Of a DNA stretch of 31,221 nucleotides, positions 20,696 to 26,693 are shown one piece after another. The position numbers were made by a program, and so were the translations under genes. The notes beneath the pieces were generated by a model, which worked only from the letters and a program-made list of their open reading frames with translations, had not been told where the DNA came from and made no database searches. Positions within the stretch are counted from its first letter, which is position 1. Every line of letters begins with the position of its first letter. Source of the stretch: a virus; the IMG/VR virus record IMGVR_UViG_3300047498_000040, positions 1 to 31,221 of that record, one strand, 5' to 3'.

Positions 20696-20976
20696 TCCAA
20701 TCCTACGGTGACCGTATCCTAGTCCGCATAGTCGAAAAACCCCAGCCGAAAGGCCTGCTTTTACTCACGCGTGAAGAAAAGGAGTTCCAGATAGGCCGCG
20801 TTGAGTCGATTGGAGCAGATCTACCGATCTTCGAATCGAATGAAGGCGGCACTCTGGAAGTAGGCGATTATGTGTACACGCGCAAGTTTGCAGGCCTTTT
20901 GCTGGAATATGACGGCGTCGAGTACGTCTCGCTAGATGCGAAAGAGATATTGGCCTTTAGCAAGGAGTTGAAATGA
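20692..20976 (+). CDS. GroES-like (Cpn10) co-chaperonin homologue
   Basis: 94 aa, the size of GroES. The Cpn10 pattern is present in order: DRILVRIVE (residues 7-15, cf. DRVIVKR), a mobile-loop region with K20-G-L-L-L-L-T26 (cf. GGIVLT), FQIGRVESIGADL (32-44, cf. GEVLAVG), LEVGDYVYTRKFAGLLLEYD (55-74, cf. VGDIVIF), and a closing VEYVSLDAKEILAF (cf. EVLIMSESDILAI). A phage co-chaperonin would redirect host GroEL to fold virion proteins, as T4 gp31 does for its capsid protein. It sits between terminase and portal. The roof-loop region is divergent. Confidence 0.75.
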   Translation: MIQSYGDRILVRIVEKPQPKGLLLLTREEKEFQIGRVESIGADLPIFESNEGGTLEVGDYVYTRKFAGLLLEYDGVEYVSLDAKEILAFSKELK

Positions 20977-21122
20977 GAGGGTCCCGAGTAAAACTACTCC
21001 GCAAGCAATACCATCTAACTGCGGGCGAAGTCTCTTGGCGCGTATTCAAGAGACTCTGCACCCACAAACCAAGCCAAACGCCTAAATCGGATCGCGGTTC
21101 TTCCAGTTGTAGATGTCCGTGA
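20973..21122 (+). CDS. small basic protein (49 aa), convergent overlap with ParB-like gene
   Basis: Starts within the GroES-like stop (ATGA) and runs 49 codons: MRGSRVKLLRKQYHLTAGEV, then WRVFKRLCTHKPSQ and a Ser/Cys end. The start resembles a short basic protein seen in many phages (RVK-x-LRK...TAG...W...YKRLK), so it may be real; the C-terminus looks eroded. It overlaps the 3' end of the oppositely oriented ParB-like gene by 41 nt, consistent with truncation when the ParB/HTH island was inserted. Confidence 0.4.
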   Translation: MRGSRVKLLRKQYHLTAGEVSWRVFKRLCTHKPSQTPKSDRGSSSCRCP

Positions 21123-21807
21123 ACATCAGGATATAGTCATTAGTGTTAACGCAGGGCTTTAAAGACGATATCTTAATAGACAATTTCTTTAAAAAGACGG
21201 ACATATCTAAATCTCTATTTAACAAAAACGCCATTAACCCAACTTTAAACTTGACGCTTTTTGTAAAAATATTATCTGATAATCTATACCTAGAAATGCA
21301 ATCCATTACCTCTTCCATCAACACTAATGCTTCTTTGATCGCTGTTTCTTCGAAATAATCACTAAATACAAAATCACCAGATCTCACTTTATGATAAATT
21401 TTGCCACTGGCTCTAAACATACTAAATAGAGAGTTCATTTTAATATTGTTTTCTTCGCAAAATCTTTTTAATCTAATATATTCTTTATTTCCCTGGTTAC
21501 AATAATACAGTACATAGTCCTCAATGCCCCATCTCTTTTGATTGGCGTTCAAAAGGATGATGTCCTCTGTCTTAGAGTTCTTGTTTACTTGATAATAGAT
21601 GACTACACCTAAGTTTTCCGCGGCCTTTAACCTGTGTTGGCCATCAATGACCCTCATTTCCTCATCCACCAATATAGGCCGCAAAGCCAGCATATTGTTC
21701 GTTTTGATGGAAAACTCGATTCTCTTCAAGTTAAAAGCATCTAAAGTCCTATTGCTCTCGTGCCTCTTAAATATCGAATAATCCGTTGTGCTGTCTATTT
21801 TTTGCAT
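21082..21807 (-). CDS. ParB-like N-terminal domain protein
   Basis: 241 aa. The ParB/Srx-type core is clear: LALRPILVDEEMRVIDGQHR followed by LKAAENLG, with the D55-G-Q-H-R59 box and Ala62. NKNSKTEDIILLNANQKRW and then EDYVLYYCNQGNKEYIRLKR match a family with L-N-x-x-x-K-x-W and D-Y-L/V-x-x-Y-x-x-x-G-N. This is not a full chromosomal ParB (no CTP-box GERRxRA) and there is no ParA beside it. Such proteins in phages act as DNA-binding or nuclease-like regulators. The gene is clearly more AT-rich than the terminase-side genes. AAGGAG precedes the ATG, and it overlaps the HTH gene by 13 nt. Confidence 0.75.
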   Translation of the reverse strand: MQKIDSTTDYSIFKRHESNRTLDAFNLKRIEFSIKTNNMLALRPILVDEEMRVIDGQHRLKAAENLGVVIYYQVNKNSKTEDIILLNANQKRWGIEDYVLYYCNQGNKEYIRLKRFCEENNIKMNSLFSMFRASGKIYHKVRSGDFVFSDYFEETAIKEALVLMEEVMDCISRYRLSDNIFTKSVKFKVGLMAFLLNRDLDMSVFLKKLSIKISSLKPCVNTNDYILMFTDIYNWKNRDPI

Positions 21808-22241
21808 AAGATCTCCTTGATCTGTTCTGTTAATATTTGTAACTGCATCTCCAGCGCGTCCATCCTTTCCATAAGAGTAACTTCGTCTGGAACCTGTTTC
21901 TTAAGCCCATTTTCTATCAGATAGTTGTTCAGCTTTTCGTAAGAACATCCTATCTTATAGCGAATGTCGTTTTGTAGACGTCCTTCATGCACCATCTGCA
22001 TTATCGTTGCCTTCTGCTTCTCGCTGAATCCTACTGTTCTACTTGTTTTCGCCCGAAATGCCTGTAAATGCCTCGTTTCTGCATTATATTTTTCTCGTCC
22101 TCCTCCCTTTCTAACCTCACCCACTATACCAGCCTTTGAACGATTTAGCATTTTCGCTATCACAGAGCAAGTTTTGCCGCCCCGCAACTCCGTCTCTATC
22201 GTTTTCATTTCCGATAAGGTAAAATATTTCCTCGAGCTCAT
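21795..22241 (-). CDS. IS30-type helix-turn-helix DNA-binding protein (148 aa)
   Basis: Start at the ATG after AGAGGAAA (MSSRKYFTLSEMKTIETELR); longer starts would lie inside the promoter. Residues about 5-60 form an HTH like the N-terminus of IS30-family transposases (GGKTCSVIAKMLNRSKAGIV, then GEVRKGGGREKYNAETR). A second helical part (SEKQKATIMQMVHEGRLQND, then IGCSYEKLNNYLIENG) looks like another HTH, and the C-terminus is a short coiled coil. There is no DDE catalytic domain, so this is a regulator rather than a transposase. First gene of the ParB island, with its own promoter. Confidence 0.7.
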   Translation of the reverse strand: MSSRKYFTLSEMKTIETELRGGKTCSVIAKMLNRSKAGIVGEVRKGGGREKYNAETRHLQAFRAKTSRTVGFSEKQKATIMQMVHEGRLQNDIRYKIGCSYEKLNNYLIENGLKKQVPDEVTLMERMDALEMQLQILTEQIKEILCKK

Positions 22242-22251
22242 CCCATTTCCT

Positions 22252-22301
22252 CTGTTGACAAAGACAAGCATTGTAGTATAGTGATAAGAGAAAGTCAACA
22301 G
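22252..22301. promoter_or_regulatory. interleaved divergent promoters with an 8-bp inverted-repeat operator
   Basis: Plus promoter: TTGACA (22255-22260), 16 bp, TATAGT (22277-22282). Minus promoter: TTGACT (22293-22298), 17 bp, TACAAT (22270-22275). The two -10 boxes lie back to back and the -35 boxes are outermost, so polymerases compete for the same DNA. Perfect arms CTGTTGAC (22252-22259) and GTCAACAG (22294-22301) cover both -35 boxes. The likely regulator is the adjacent HTH protein. Confidence 0.7.
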
Positions 22302-22309
22302 GTTCCTCT

Positions 22310-22597
22310 ATGGCAGGCGTCAATCCCCCTAATCCACCAAGCCAGATCACCTCCGCTGGTGGCAATGGCAACCCCTTCGCTGGAATTGGCCGTGTAGCCA
22401 CCCCAGCACCCCCAAGACCACGCCCCTTTCCTTGGCCATACCCCTTCAGCGCAACGCAAGGCGCAACGGGTGGGGCTGGTGGATTGGGCATGGTCAAGGT
22501 ATCTGTGCCGCCCTATTACGGCCCCTTCAATATGTATTGGCCATACCAGGTGCCCAGATTAAATGGATTGCCAAATCCTATCGTTAAATGCTACTAA
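22310..22597 (+). CDS. proline/glycine-rich small protein (95 aa)
   Basis: 95 aa of Pro, Gly, Ala and aromatic residues (MAGVNPPNPPSQITSAGGNG, then TPAPPRPRPFPWPYPF, then YYGPFNMYWPYQVPRL). It is probably disordered with a Tyr/Trp-rich end. It starts about 20 nt after the plus-strand transcription start, with a weak AGG ribosome site. Two other small Pro-rich proteins lie within 1.2 kb. I do not know the family. The composition resembles virion- or surface-exposed linkers. Confidence 0.55.
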   Translation: MAGVNPPNPPSQITSAGGNGNPFAGIGRVATPAPPRPRPFPWPYPFSATQGATGGAGGLGMVKVSVPPYYGPFNMYWPYQVPRLNGLPNPIVKCY

Positions 22598-22607
22598 AGG
22601 AAAATTC

Positions 22608-22883
22608 ATGAAAGTCCAAATTGAAGTTTTAGATGACCAATTAGAACTATTGAAAAAGATTCAATCACTTCCTAAAATAATTGCCGATCATATAGGAAAA
22701 TTCCCCCAAGCATTTACTAATCCTTTCCATGAAACGTCCAAGATTGACGATGCAGTTGCAAACTTGGAATTCAAATGCAAAAAGATGATATTTGATACCT
22801 GTATAGTCAAGGACAAACTGGAAGAGATATTTAAGGGAATGAATGTCTCAAATAGGCCCGTAGATCCCGATGGAGATGATTAA
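22608..22883 (+). CDS. coiled-coil hypothetical protein (91 aa)
   Basis: Start at the ATG after AAGGAAAA; the upstream ATG at 22563 lies in the previous gene. The protein is helical with Leu/Ile heptads (IEVLDDQLELLKKIQSLPKI, then DDAVANLEFKCKKMIFDTC, then VKDKLEEIFKGM) and an acidic C-terminus. It is coupled to the 49-aa gene by a TAATG overlap. Unknown family. Confidence 0.6.
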   Translation: MKVQIEVLDDQLELLKKIQSLPKIIADHIGKFPQAFTNPFHETSKIDDAVANLEFKCKKMIFDTCIVKDKLEEIFKGMNVSNRPVDPDGDD

Positions 22884-23032
22884 TGCCCCCCGGAATGGTC
22901 ACCACGCAAATACCCCCTAGCCCTGTGCCTAGATCGCCCATGAGCCCAATATCCCAGACTCCCAGCACCACTGGCGCGCCACCCCGTATTCCCGTACCGC
23001 CGGGAACTACACCTCTATTCCCCAACACATAG
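22883..23032 (+). CDS. proline-rich mini-protein (49 aa)
   Basis: A 49-aa ORF beginning in the previous stop (TAATG) and ending 6 bp before the next ATG. The composition is dominated by Pro, Ser and Thr: MPPGMVTTQIPPSPVPRSPM, then PRIPVPPGTTPLFPNT. Low-complexity Pro-rich proteins also flank it at 22310 and 23290. The frame is supported by its exact fit between coupled neighbours. Function unknown. Confidence 0.5.
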   Translation: MPPGMVTTQIPPSPVPRSPMSPISQTPSTTGAPPRIPVPPGTTPLFPNT

Positions 23033-23038
23033 GTATTT

Positions 23039-23293
23039 ATGCAAAAAGAATTTACGCCAGACGATTTTGATGATATCAATCAATTGAAAATTAAGCTTCT
23101 TGAAGTTATCATAGAACATTTTCAAGAAGCGCCAGAAAGACCAGAAATTATTAAAGTGGTAAGCGCTTCATGCATCGCGGCTTGTGAAATAGCCGTTAGT
23201 GCTGGATTTAGTTTTTCAGAATTTATATCGTTGTCGAGCAAATTTTATGAACATGCTTTGGAAGATGAAAAAAACCTAAAGGAATCCAAATGA
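23039..23293 (+). CDS. helical hypothetical protein (84 aa)
   Basis: 84 aa with AGG 7 nt before the ATG. It is all-helical and acidic at both ends (EFTPDDFDDINQLKIKLLEV, then AACEIAVSAGFSFSEFISLS, then EHALEDEKNLKESK). The middle resembles a four-helix fold. It overlaps the following gene by 4 nt. Not recognised. Confidence 0.6.
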   Translation: MQKEFTPDDFDDINQLKIKLLEVIIEHFQEAPERPEIIKVVSASCIAACEIAVSAGFSFSEFISLSSKFYEHALEDEKNLKESK

Positions 23294-23532
23294 CCGCAGA
23301 AGACGTCTGGAAAACCCGTTCGACAATATATTATTTGATTGGCCTTGTCTGCATTGTCGGCTGTTCGCTTAGATATTGCTCAATGGACGAAGAAAGCCCC
23401 ATTCTATATGAATACCGCCAGCTGAACGCTTCTTTCTGGCCGCCGGACATAATCCCTCATCCTAATTTGCCAGAGCCTAATTACCCAGCTCCCAGCGCGC
23501 CACCACCCCCTTTCCCGAACTCTTTTAGATAA
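23290..23532 (+). CDS. possible lipoprotein with proline-rich tail (80 aa), o-spanin-like layout
   Basis: The N-terminus has a basic stretch (VWKTRST), a hydrophobic segment (IYYLIGLVCIVG) and a cysteine in I-V-G-C-S, which fits a lipobox. The mature part is short and Pro-rich (PPDIIPHPNLPEPNYPAPSA, then PPPPFPN). Small size, lipobox and Pro-rich tail are the hallmarks of Rz1-type outer-membrane spanins. No i-spanin partner overlaps it, so this is only a possibility; a simple anchored Pro-rich protein is the alternative. Confidence 0.5.
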   Translation: MTAEDVWKTRSTIYYLIGLVCIVGCSLRYCSMDEESPILYEYRQLNASFWPPDIIPHPNLPEPNYPAPSAPPPPFPNSFR

Positions 23533-23543
23533 GGATCAACAAA

Positions 23544-24047
23544 ATGCAATACACAGAAGAACTAACCCCGGCTCTTAAGCTAGAGCATTGGGGCGATGGC
23601 CCTTGGGTCAATGAACCGGATGAATTTGAGTTCGAACACGAAGGATTTGTGTGTTTGGGTAGAAGGATGAGCAGAGCGCCTCTAATGTTTGGTGGCTATT
23701 GGTGCGCCTATATAGTTCTTCCAGACGGTCATCCTTGGCGTGAAAAGGATTATGACGATATTGAAGACATTGAAGTGCATGGCGGGATAACATTCGGCGG
23801 ATTAGATCCCATGCCAACATCGGCCGACAGACATCTCTTAGGCTTTGACTGCGCTCATAGTGGGGATATCGTTCCTTCGATGGGAAAAACAATGGAAAGG
23901 CATAGAAAGGATTTTTTAAAAAGGATGCCAGAATTTTCTAAATTCTTAGAAGAATCTTTTATTTTTCAAGAAACTTACAAAACCTACGAATTCGTGGTAA
24001 GCGAAGTAAAATCCCTCGCTGAACAGGCTAAAAAGGCCACAGAATGA
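23544..24047 (+). CDS. conserved hypothetical protein, VHGG / GFDCAH-GD family (167 aa)
   Basis: AAGGA lies 8 nt before the ATG. I recognise the motif order GYWCAYIVLPDGHPWREKDY, then D-D-I-x-D-I-E-VHGGITFGG, then LGFDCAHSGDIVP from a widespread family of uncharacterised bacterial and phage proteins. The conserved Cys, His and Asp in GFDCAHSGD suggest a catalytic or metal-binding site, but no activity is known to me. The C-terminus is helical. It overlaps the phosphoesterase gene by 4 nt (ATGA), which may indicate a shared pathway. Confidence 0.75.
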   Translation: MQYTEELTPALKLEHWGDGPWVNEPDEFEFEHEGFVCLGRRMSRAPLMFGGYWCAYIVLPDGHPWREKDYDDIEDIEVHGGITFGGLDPMPTSADRHLLGFDCAHSGDIVPSMGKTMERHRKDFLKRMPEFSKFLEESFIFQETYKTYEFVVSEVKSLAEQAKKATE

Positions 24048-24700
24048 TCATCGACTGCATCTCCGACCTCCATGGCCACTATCCCAAGCTAGAAGGCGGC
24101 GATCTTTTGATTGTTGCTGGAGATCTAACGACCAGGGATAATGAAAAAGGCTTCGAAGAGCTCAGACACTGGCTAATAGTATCTTGTCTAGCTAAAGGCG
24201 CAGGTTATGACAAAATCATTGTAATAGCCGGCAATCACGACGAATATGTCCATAAAAGAATGAAAGATCTCGAGAATTGGGCGCCTCTTTCTTATCTCTG
24301 CGATTCGGGGACGGAATTCCAGGGATTAAAGATCTGGGGCAGTCCTTGGACTAGAACTTTCGAAGGTATGAATCCAAAATGCAAGGCTTTTACAAGCGAT
24401 ACAGAGGAACAGATTGCCGAGAAATTTGCTATGATACCGGACGATGTTGATATTTTAGTCACCCATTCGCCCCCCTTTAGCGTCTTAGATCGAACTTCAG
24501 ATGGTCTACAGGTCGGCAGCTCGTCTTTGATGGCTGCGTTTGTGAGCAAGCGCATACAGCCTAAGCTCTGGGTCTGGGGTCATATCCATGAAGCCTATGG
24601 TCAAACTAAGATGGATTGGTGTGATACGATCTTGGTTAATGCCTCCCATGTCAATGAGCGTTATCAGCCAGTCAATAAACCGATAAGGGTTGAGTTATAG
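24044..24700 (+). CDS. calcineurin-like metallophosphoesterase
   Basis: 218 aa with all family motifs: S-D8-L-H10 near the N-terminus, V-A-G-D27-L-T, I-A-G-N64-H65-D66, I-L-V-T-H-S-P-P (about residue 140) and W-G-H-I-H-E (about 180-183). These residues coordinate the two-metal centre that hydrolyses phosphomono- or diesters. The short length and lack of a cap domain put it near the small class III type phosphoesterases; the substrate may be a nucleotide or nucleic acid. In phages such enzymes have been linked to nucleotide metabolism or defence evasion, which is inference here. Confidence 0.85.
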   Translation: MIIDCISDLHGHYPKLEGGDLLIVAGDLTTRDNEKGFEELRHWLIVSCLAKGAGYDKIIVIAGNHDEYVHKRMKDLENWAPLSYLCDSGTEFQGLKIWGSPWTRTFEGMNPKCKAFTSDTEEQIAEKFAMIPDDVDILVTHSPPFSVLDRTSDGLQVGSSSLMAAFVSKRIQPKLWVWGHIHEAYGQTKMDWCDTILVNASHVNERYQPVNKPIRVEL

Positions 24701-24734
24701 TAAACAACCCTCAGCTGAAGCAGAAGGCTTTTTG

Positions 24735-24995
24735 ATGCTAGATGTATATGACCGAGATTTCACAACCTTAGTTTTCAATCAGCAATTTATTGTACCGACA
24801 AGCGGTCAATATCCCGACGGTTTACATCGACCAATTCTTTTGGGTCTCACGCCAGATACTGCATCGGCAGATACAGTATGCCCCGATGTGCTTAATGTCT
24901 TGTCGTGGGCTAAGCAGACATCTAACATTTTAACACAGGAGCAGCATTTCCTCCCAGAGCTAAAGCACTGGGTTTCCATGCTGTCAATAGGATGA
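24735..24995 (+). CDS. hypothetical protein (86 aa)
   Basis: Start taken at the ATG with AGAAGG 7 nt upstream; a TTG at 24690 would extend it by 15 residues. The N-terminal half is beta-strand-rich (MLDVYDRDFTTLVFNQQFIV, then SGQYPDGLHRPILLGL). A helical end follows (CPDVLNVLSWAKQTSNILTQ, then ELKHWVSML). Overlaps the next gene by 4 nt. Not recognised. Confidence 0.55.
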   Translation: MLDVYDRDFTTLVFNQQFIVPTSGQYPDGLHRPILLGLTPDTASADTVCPDVLNVLSWAKQTSNILTQEQHFLPELKHWVSMLSIG

Positions 24996-25228
24996 AAAAC
25001 CATGCCCGATTGCAAGCAGAATACGGCTCCTGCGGCAATGTAAGATTTGCAAATCCCGAGCAAGTCAAAATGTACTATGCCGATGGCACAGAAGTCCTCT
25101 GCAAATGCGGAAAGCCCGCTGGAATGGGCTGTATGGGCCTAGAAGCATATTTGGCTTGGTGTGATGAGTGTTCCCCCCTTGGCAAAGGAGCAGATAAATT
25201 CGTATCAATTGATACCAATTCACAATAG
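24992..25228 (+). CDS. small Cys-rich, probably zinc-binding protein (78 aa)
   Basis: Contains C37-x-C39, C47 and C57-D-E-C60 (VLCKCGKPAGMGCMGLEAYL, then AWCDEC), a treble-clef or zinc-ribbon-like layout. The N-terminus (GNVRFANPEQVKMYYADGTE) is a beta hairpin. It is coupled to the upstream gene by ATGA. It is the last plus-strand gene before the convergent collagen-like gene. A 14-bp palindrome (GTATCAATTGATAC, 25202-25215) sits in its last codons. Confidence 0.6.
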   Translation: MKNHARLQAEYGSCGNVRFANPEQVKMYYADGTEVLCKCGKPAGMGCMGLEAYLAWCDECSPLGKGADKFVSIDTNSQ

Positions 25229-25258
25229 ACATTTTGAAAGATTCATGTTATACAGAAA

Positions 25259-25301
25259 CCACGAAGCTTTTCATCTCTCGCCAGATTCAAAAGCCCCGTG
25301 G
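25259..25301 (-). terminator. 3' hairpin of the collagen-like gene
   Basis: CCACGAAGCTTTT (25259-25271) faces AAAAGCCCCGTGG (25289-25301) with a 17-nt loop. Read as minus-strand RNA the two internal mismatches become G-U pairs, giving a continuous 13-bp stem; on the plus strand they are A-C mismatches. There is no good T run after it, so it is better called a structured 3' end than a classical terminator. Confidence 0.45.
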
Positions 25302-25328
25302 AAATCAGCTATCCGCCGATTTTAAGAT

Positions 25329-26000
25329 CTAGCCAACTTGCTTGATGTTGATCGAAGCAATCGTGATCGGGAAAACTGATCCCGTGATCGCTGGGTTCAA
25401 GCTAACTGGGGAAACTGATGTGTTTCTCAATTTTAGGACATCCCCAACAGCCATTTTTACAATAGCTTCTGAGCTAGAATGGCAAGCGTCGTCGCCTGGA
25501 GCTTGGGTAAATCCCGAGTAAACCGTTCCAGGGATGAGTATGCCATTGTTCCAGAAACCAAAGGACCAAGATGGTACTGGATCAGGAATAGGAGGAGTAA
25601 TTCTAGCTTGTAACAGCCAACCTATAGAATAAACTCCGGCTCTTAAAAACTTGATCGATCCATCAACTCCCATCAAGCTGAGGTCAAAATCTCCAACTGA
25701 TACCGCATTTTGCGAGTTAAACAATACAGTGTCAGTAGCAGTCGAATAAGGCCCAATTATTAAAGGAACAGACGCATAAACGTTGGCGTAATGGCCGCAG
25801 CAATTATCCCGTCCATGATGTCCATCGCAATCTTTTCCAGGAATACCTTGTAATCCCTGAACTCCCTGCATACCTTGTTGTCCCATTGCACCTTGTGCTC
25901 CAGGAACGCCTTGGATACCTTGTTCACCTTGTAAGCCAGGAACGCCTTGGGGCCCTTGAGCGCACTCACAACAGTGCCGCATAGAATCATCTTTACACAT
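25329..26000 (-). CDS. collagen-like protein with C-terminal beta-sandwich domain (moron candidate)
   Basis: 223 aa. A Cys-rich N-terminus (MCKDDSMRHCCECAQ) leads into about 14 Gly-X-Y triplets (residues 16-57; GPQ-GVP-GLQ-GEQ and so on). A short Cys/His-rich neck (KDCDGHHGRDNCCGHY) follows. The C-terminal domain (about 70-223) looks like the TNF/C1q-like head of BclA-type proteins: IGPYSTATDTVLFNSQNAVS, then FLRAGVYSIGWLLQARITPP, then ASINIKQ. Such trimers are surface fibres for adhesion. It is the only gene on this strand for kilobases, with its own near-consensus promoter and AAGAGG ribosome site, so it may be expressed from a prophage. Confidence 0.8.
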   Translation of the reverse strand: MCKDDSMRHCCECAQGPQGVPGLQGEQGIQGVPGAQGAMGQQGMQGVQGLQGIPGKDCDGHHGRDNCCGHYANVYASVPLIIGPYSTATDTVLFNSQNAVSVGDFDLSLMGVDGSIKFLRAGVYSIGWLLQARITPPIPDPVPSWSFGFWNNGILIPGTVYSGFTQAPGDDACHSSSEAIVKMAVGDVLKLRNTSVSPVSLNPAITGSVFPITIASINIKQVG

Positions 26001-26035
26001 AGAAACCTCTTAAAAATTGGCGGGAGATACTTCTA

Positions 26036-26064
26036 TATATACTATTAAAATATTTACTTGTCAA
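26036..26064 (-). promoter_or_regulatory. near-consensus sigma70 promoter of the collagen-like gene
   Basis: TTGACA (26059-26064), a 17-bp spacer and TATATA (26036-26041): a perfect -35, ideal spacing and a 5/6 -10. It gives a leader of about 30 nt before the ATG at 26000 with AAGAGG. No AAAGTTTACA element is present, unlike the virion promoters. Confidence 0.75.
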
Positions 26065-26079
26065 TTTGAGACGGTCGAC

Positions 26080-26121
26080 TTGATAACAAATGTTGAACAA
26101 GTTAGTATGAGGAAGTTTACA
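26080..26121 (+). promoter_or_regulatory. plus-strand promoter with AAGTTTACA element
   Basis: TTGATA (26080-26085), a 17-bp spacer and TAGTAT (26103-26108). GAAGTTTACA (26112-26121) lies at the predicted start of transcription, as in the fibre promoter. It is back to back with the collagen promoter, 16 bp apart, and drives the gene at 26134. Confidence 0.55.
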
Positions 26122-26133
26122 TGAGGAAAAAGA

Positions 26134-26418
26134 ATGGCTTGGGTGAGATATGCGGAAAGAAAACCTGAAAAAGAAGGCCTCTATCCCGTTGTTATTTTGA
26201 TTACTTATGAGGAAGGTCGCGACGGGGCGCCGTCTTTACATCCTATAAAAAGGGTGGAATATTATACTTGGAAGCAGAAAATGACGCTGGAACAAGATTA
26301 CGTCGATCGCTGCGTTTATAAGAAATGCATGTGTTTTCTAAACGACTATGGCAATGAACTGCCGCCCGCCCAGCTGCTATATTGGTATGAACTGGACGCT
26401 ATTCCAAAGGAAGAATAA
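26134..26418 (+). CDS. small DUF551-like phage protein (94 aa)
   Basis: Begins MAWVRYAERKPEKEGLYPVV and ends with YWYELDAIPKEE. The pattern W-V-x-x-x-x-x-x-P-x-x-G-x-Y-x-V, followed by a strand region and a final W-x-x-L-x-x-(I/L)-P, is like small DUF551-type proteins common in phages, whose function is unknown. The central part has two Cys (VYKKCMCFLND). GGAAAAAG precedes the ATG, and the stop overlaps the next start (TAATG). Confidence 0.6.
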   Translation: MAWVRYAERKPEKEGLYPVVILITYEEGRDGAPSLHPIKRVEYYTWKQKMTLEQDYVDRCVYKKCMCFLNDYGNELPPAQLLYWYELDAIPKEE

Positions 26419-26693
26419 TGGATAAATGCGACAAATGCGGCTCTGATATCTTGATGGGTAGATGCTCGTGTGGCGAATGGTATGAGAAGGACGAACAGCC
26501 CGAAAGTATGCAAAATCTAGAAAGGGCGCTCTTATCTTTCAAAGAATCGGGAAAACAAATCTCTTCAGGCGACCATCATAGCGGCGTGTGCTTTGTGTTT
26601 TTCCATGGAGACTATGAGAAGTGCATGAATGTGGTAAATTTTGTAGAACAGTTGGAGCAATTTATGGAGGGTTTAAAGAATGACAGAGCTTAA
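26418..26693 (+). CDS. small zinc-ribbon protein (91 aa)
   Basis: The N-terminus has a compact zinc site: M-D-K-C4-D-K-C7-G, then GRC16-x-C18-G-E-W. The rest is helical (MQNLERALLSFKESGKQISS, then YEKCMNVVNFVEQLEQFMEG). A Zn ribbon plus helical tail suggests nucleic-acid or protein binding. Coupled upstream by TAATG; overlaps the next gene by 14 nt. Confidence 0.6.
   Translation: MDKCDKCGSDILMGRCSCGEWYEKDEQPESMQNLERALLSFKESGKQISSGDHHSGVCFVFFHGDYEKCMNVVNFVEQLEQFMEGLKNDRA

Noticed and set aside
21795-22298. Longer version of the IS30-type HTH protein starting at a TTG at 22298, and an IS30 transposase call
   Set aside because: The TTG overlaps the -35 box of the gene's own promoter; the ATG at 22241 has AGAGGAAA. 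There is no DDE catalytic domain or terminal inverted repeats, so it is not an insertion sequence.
22117-22497. 126-aa minus-strand frame across the divergent promoters
   Set aside because: It crosses the promoter region and is antisense to the Pro-rich gene; Gly/Pro-rich shadow.
25202-25215. 14-bp palindrome GTATCAATTGATAC as a possible operator
   Set aside because: Lies inside the end of a coding region, no promoter box nearby and no second copy noticed; may be chance in AT-rich sequence.
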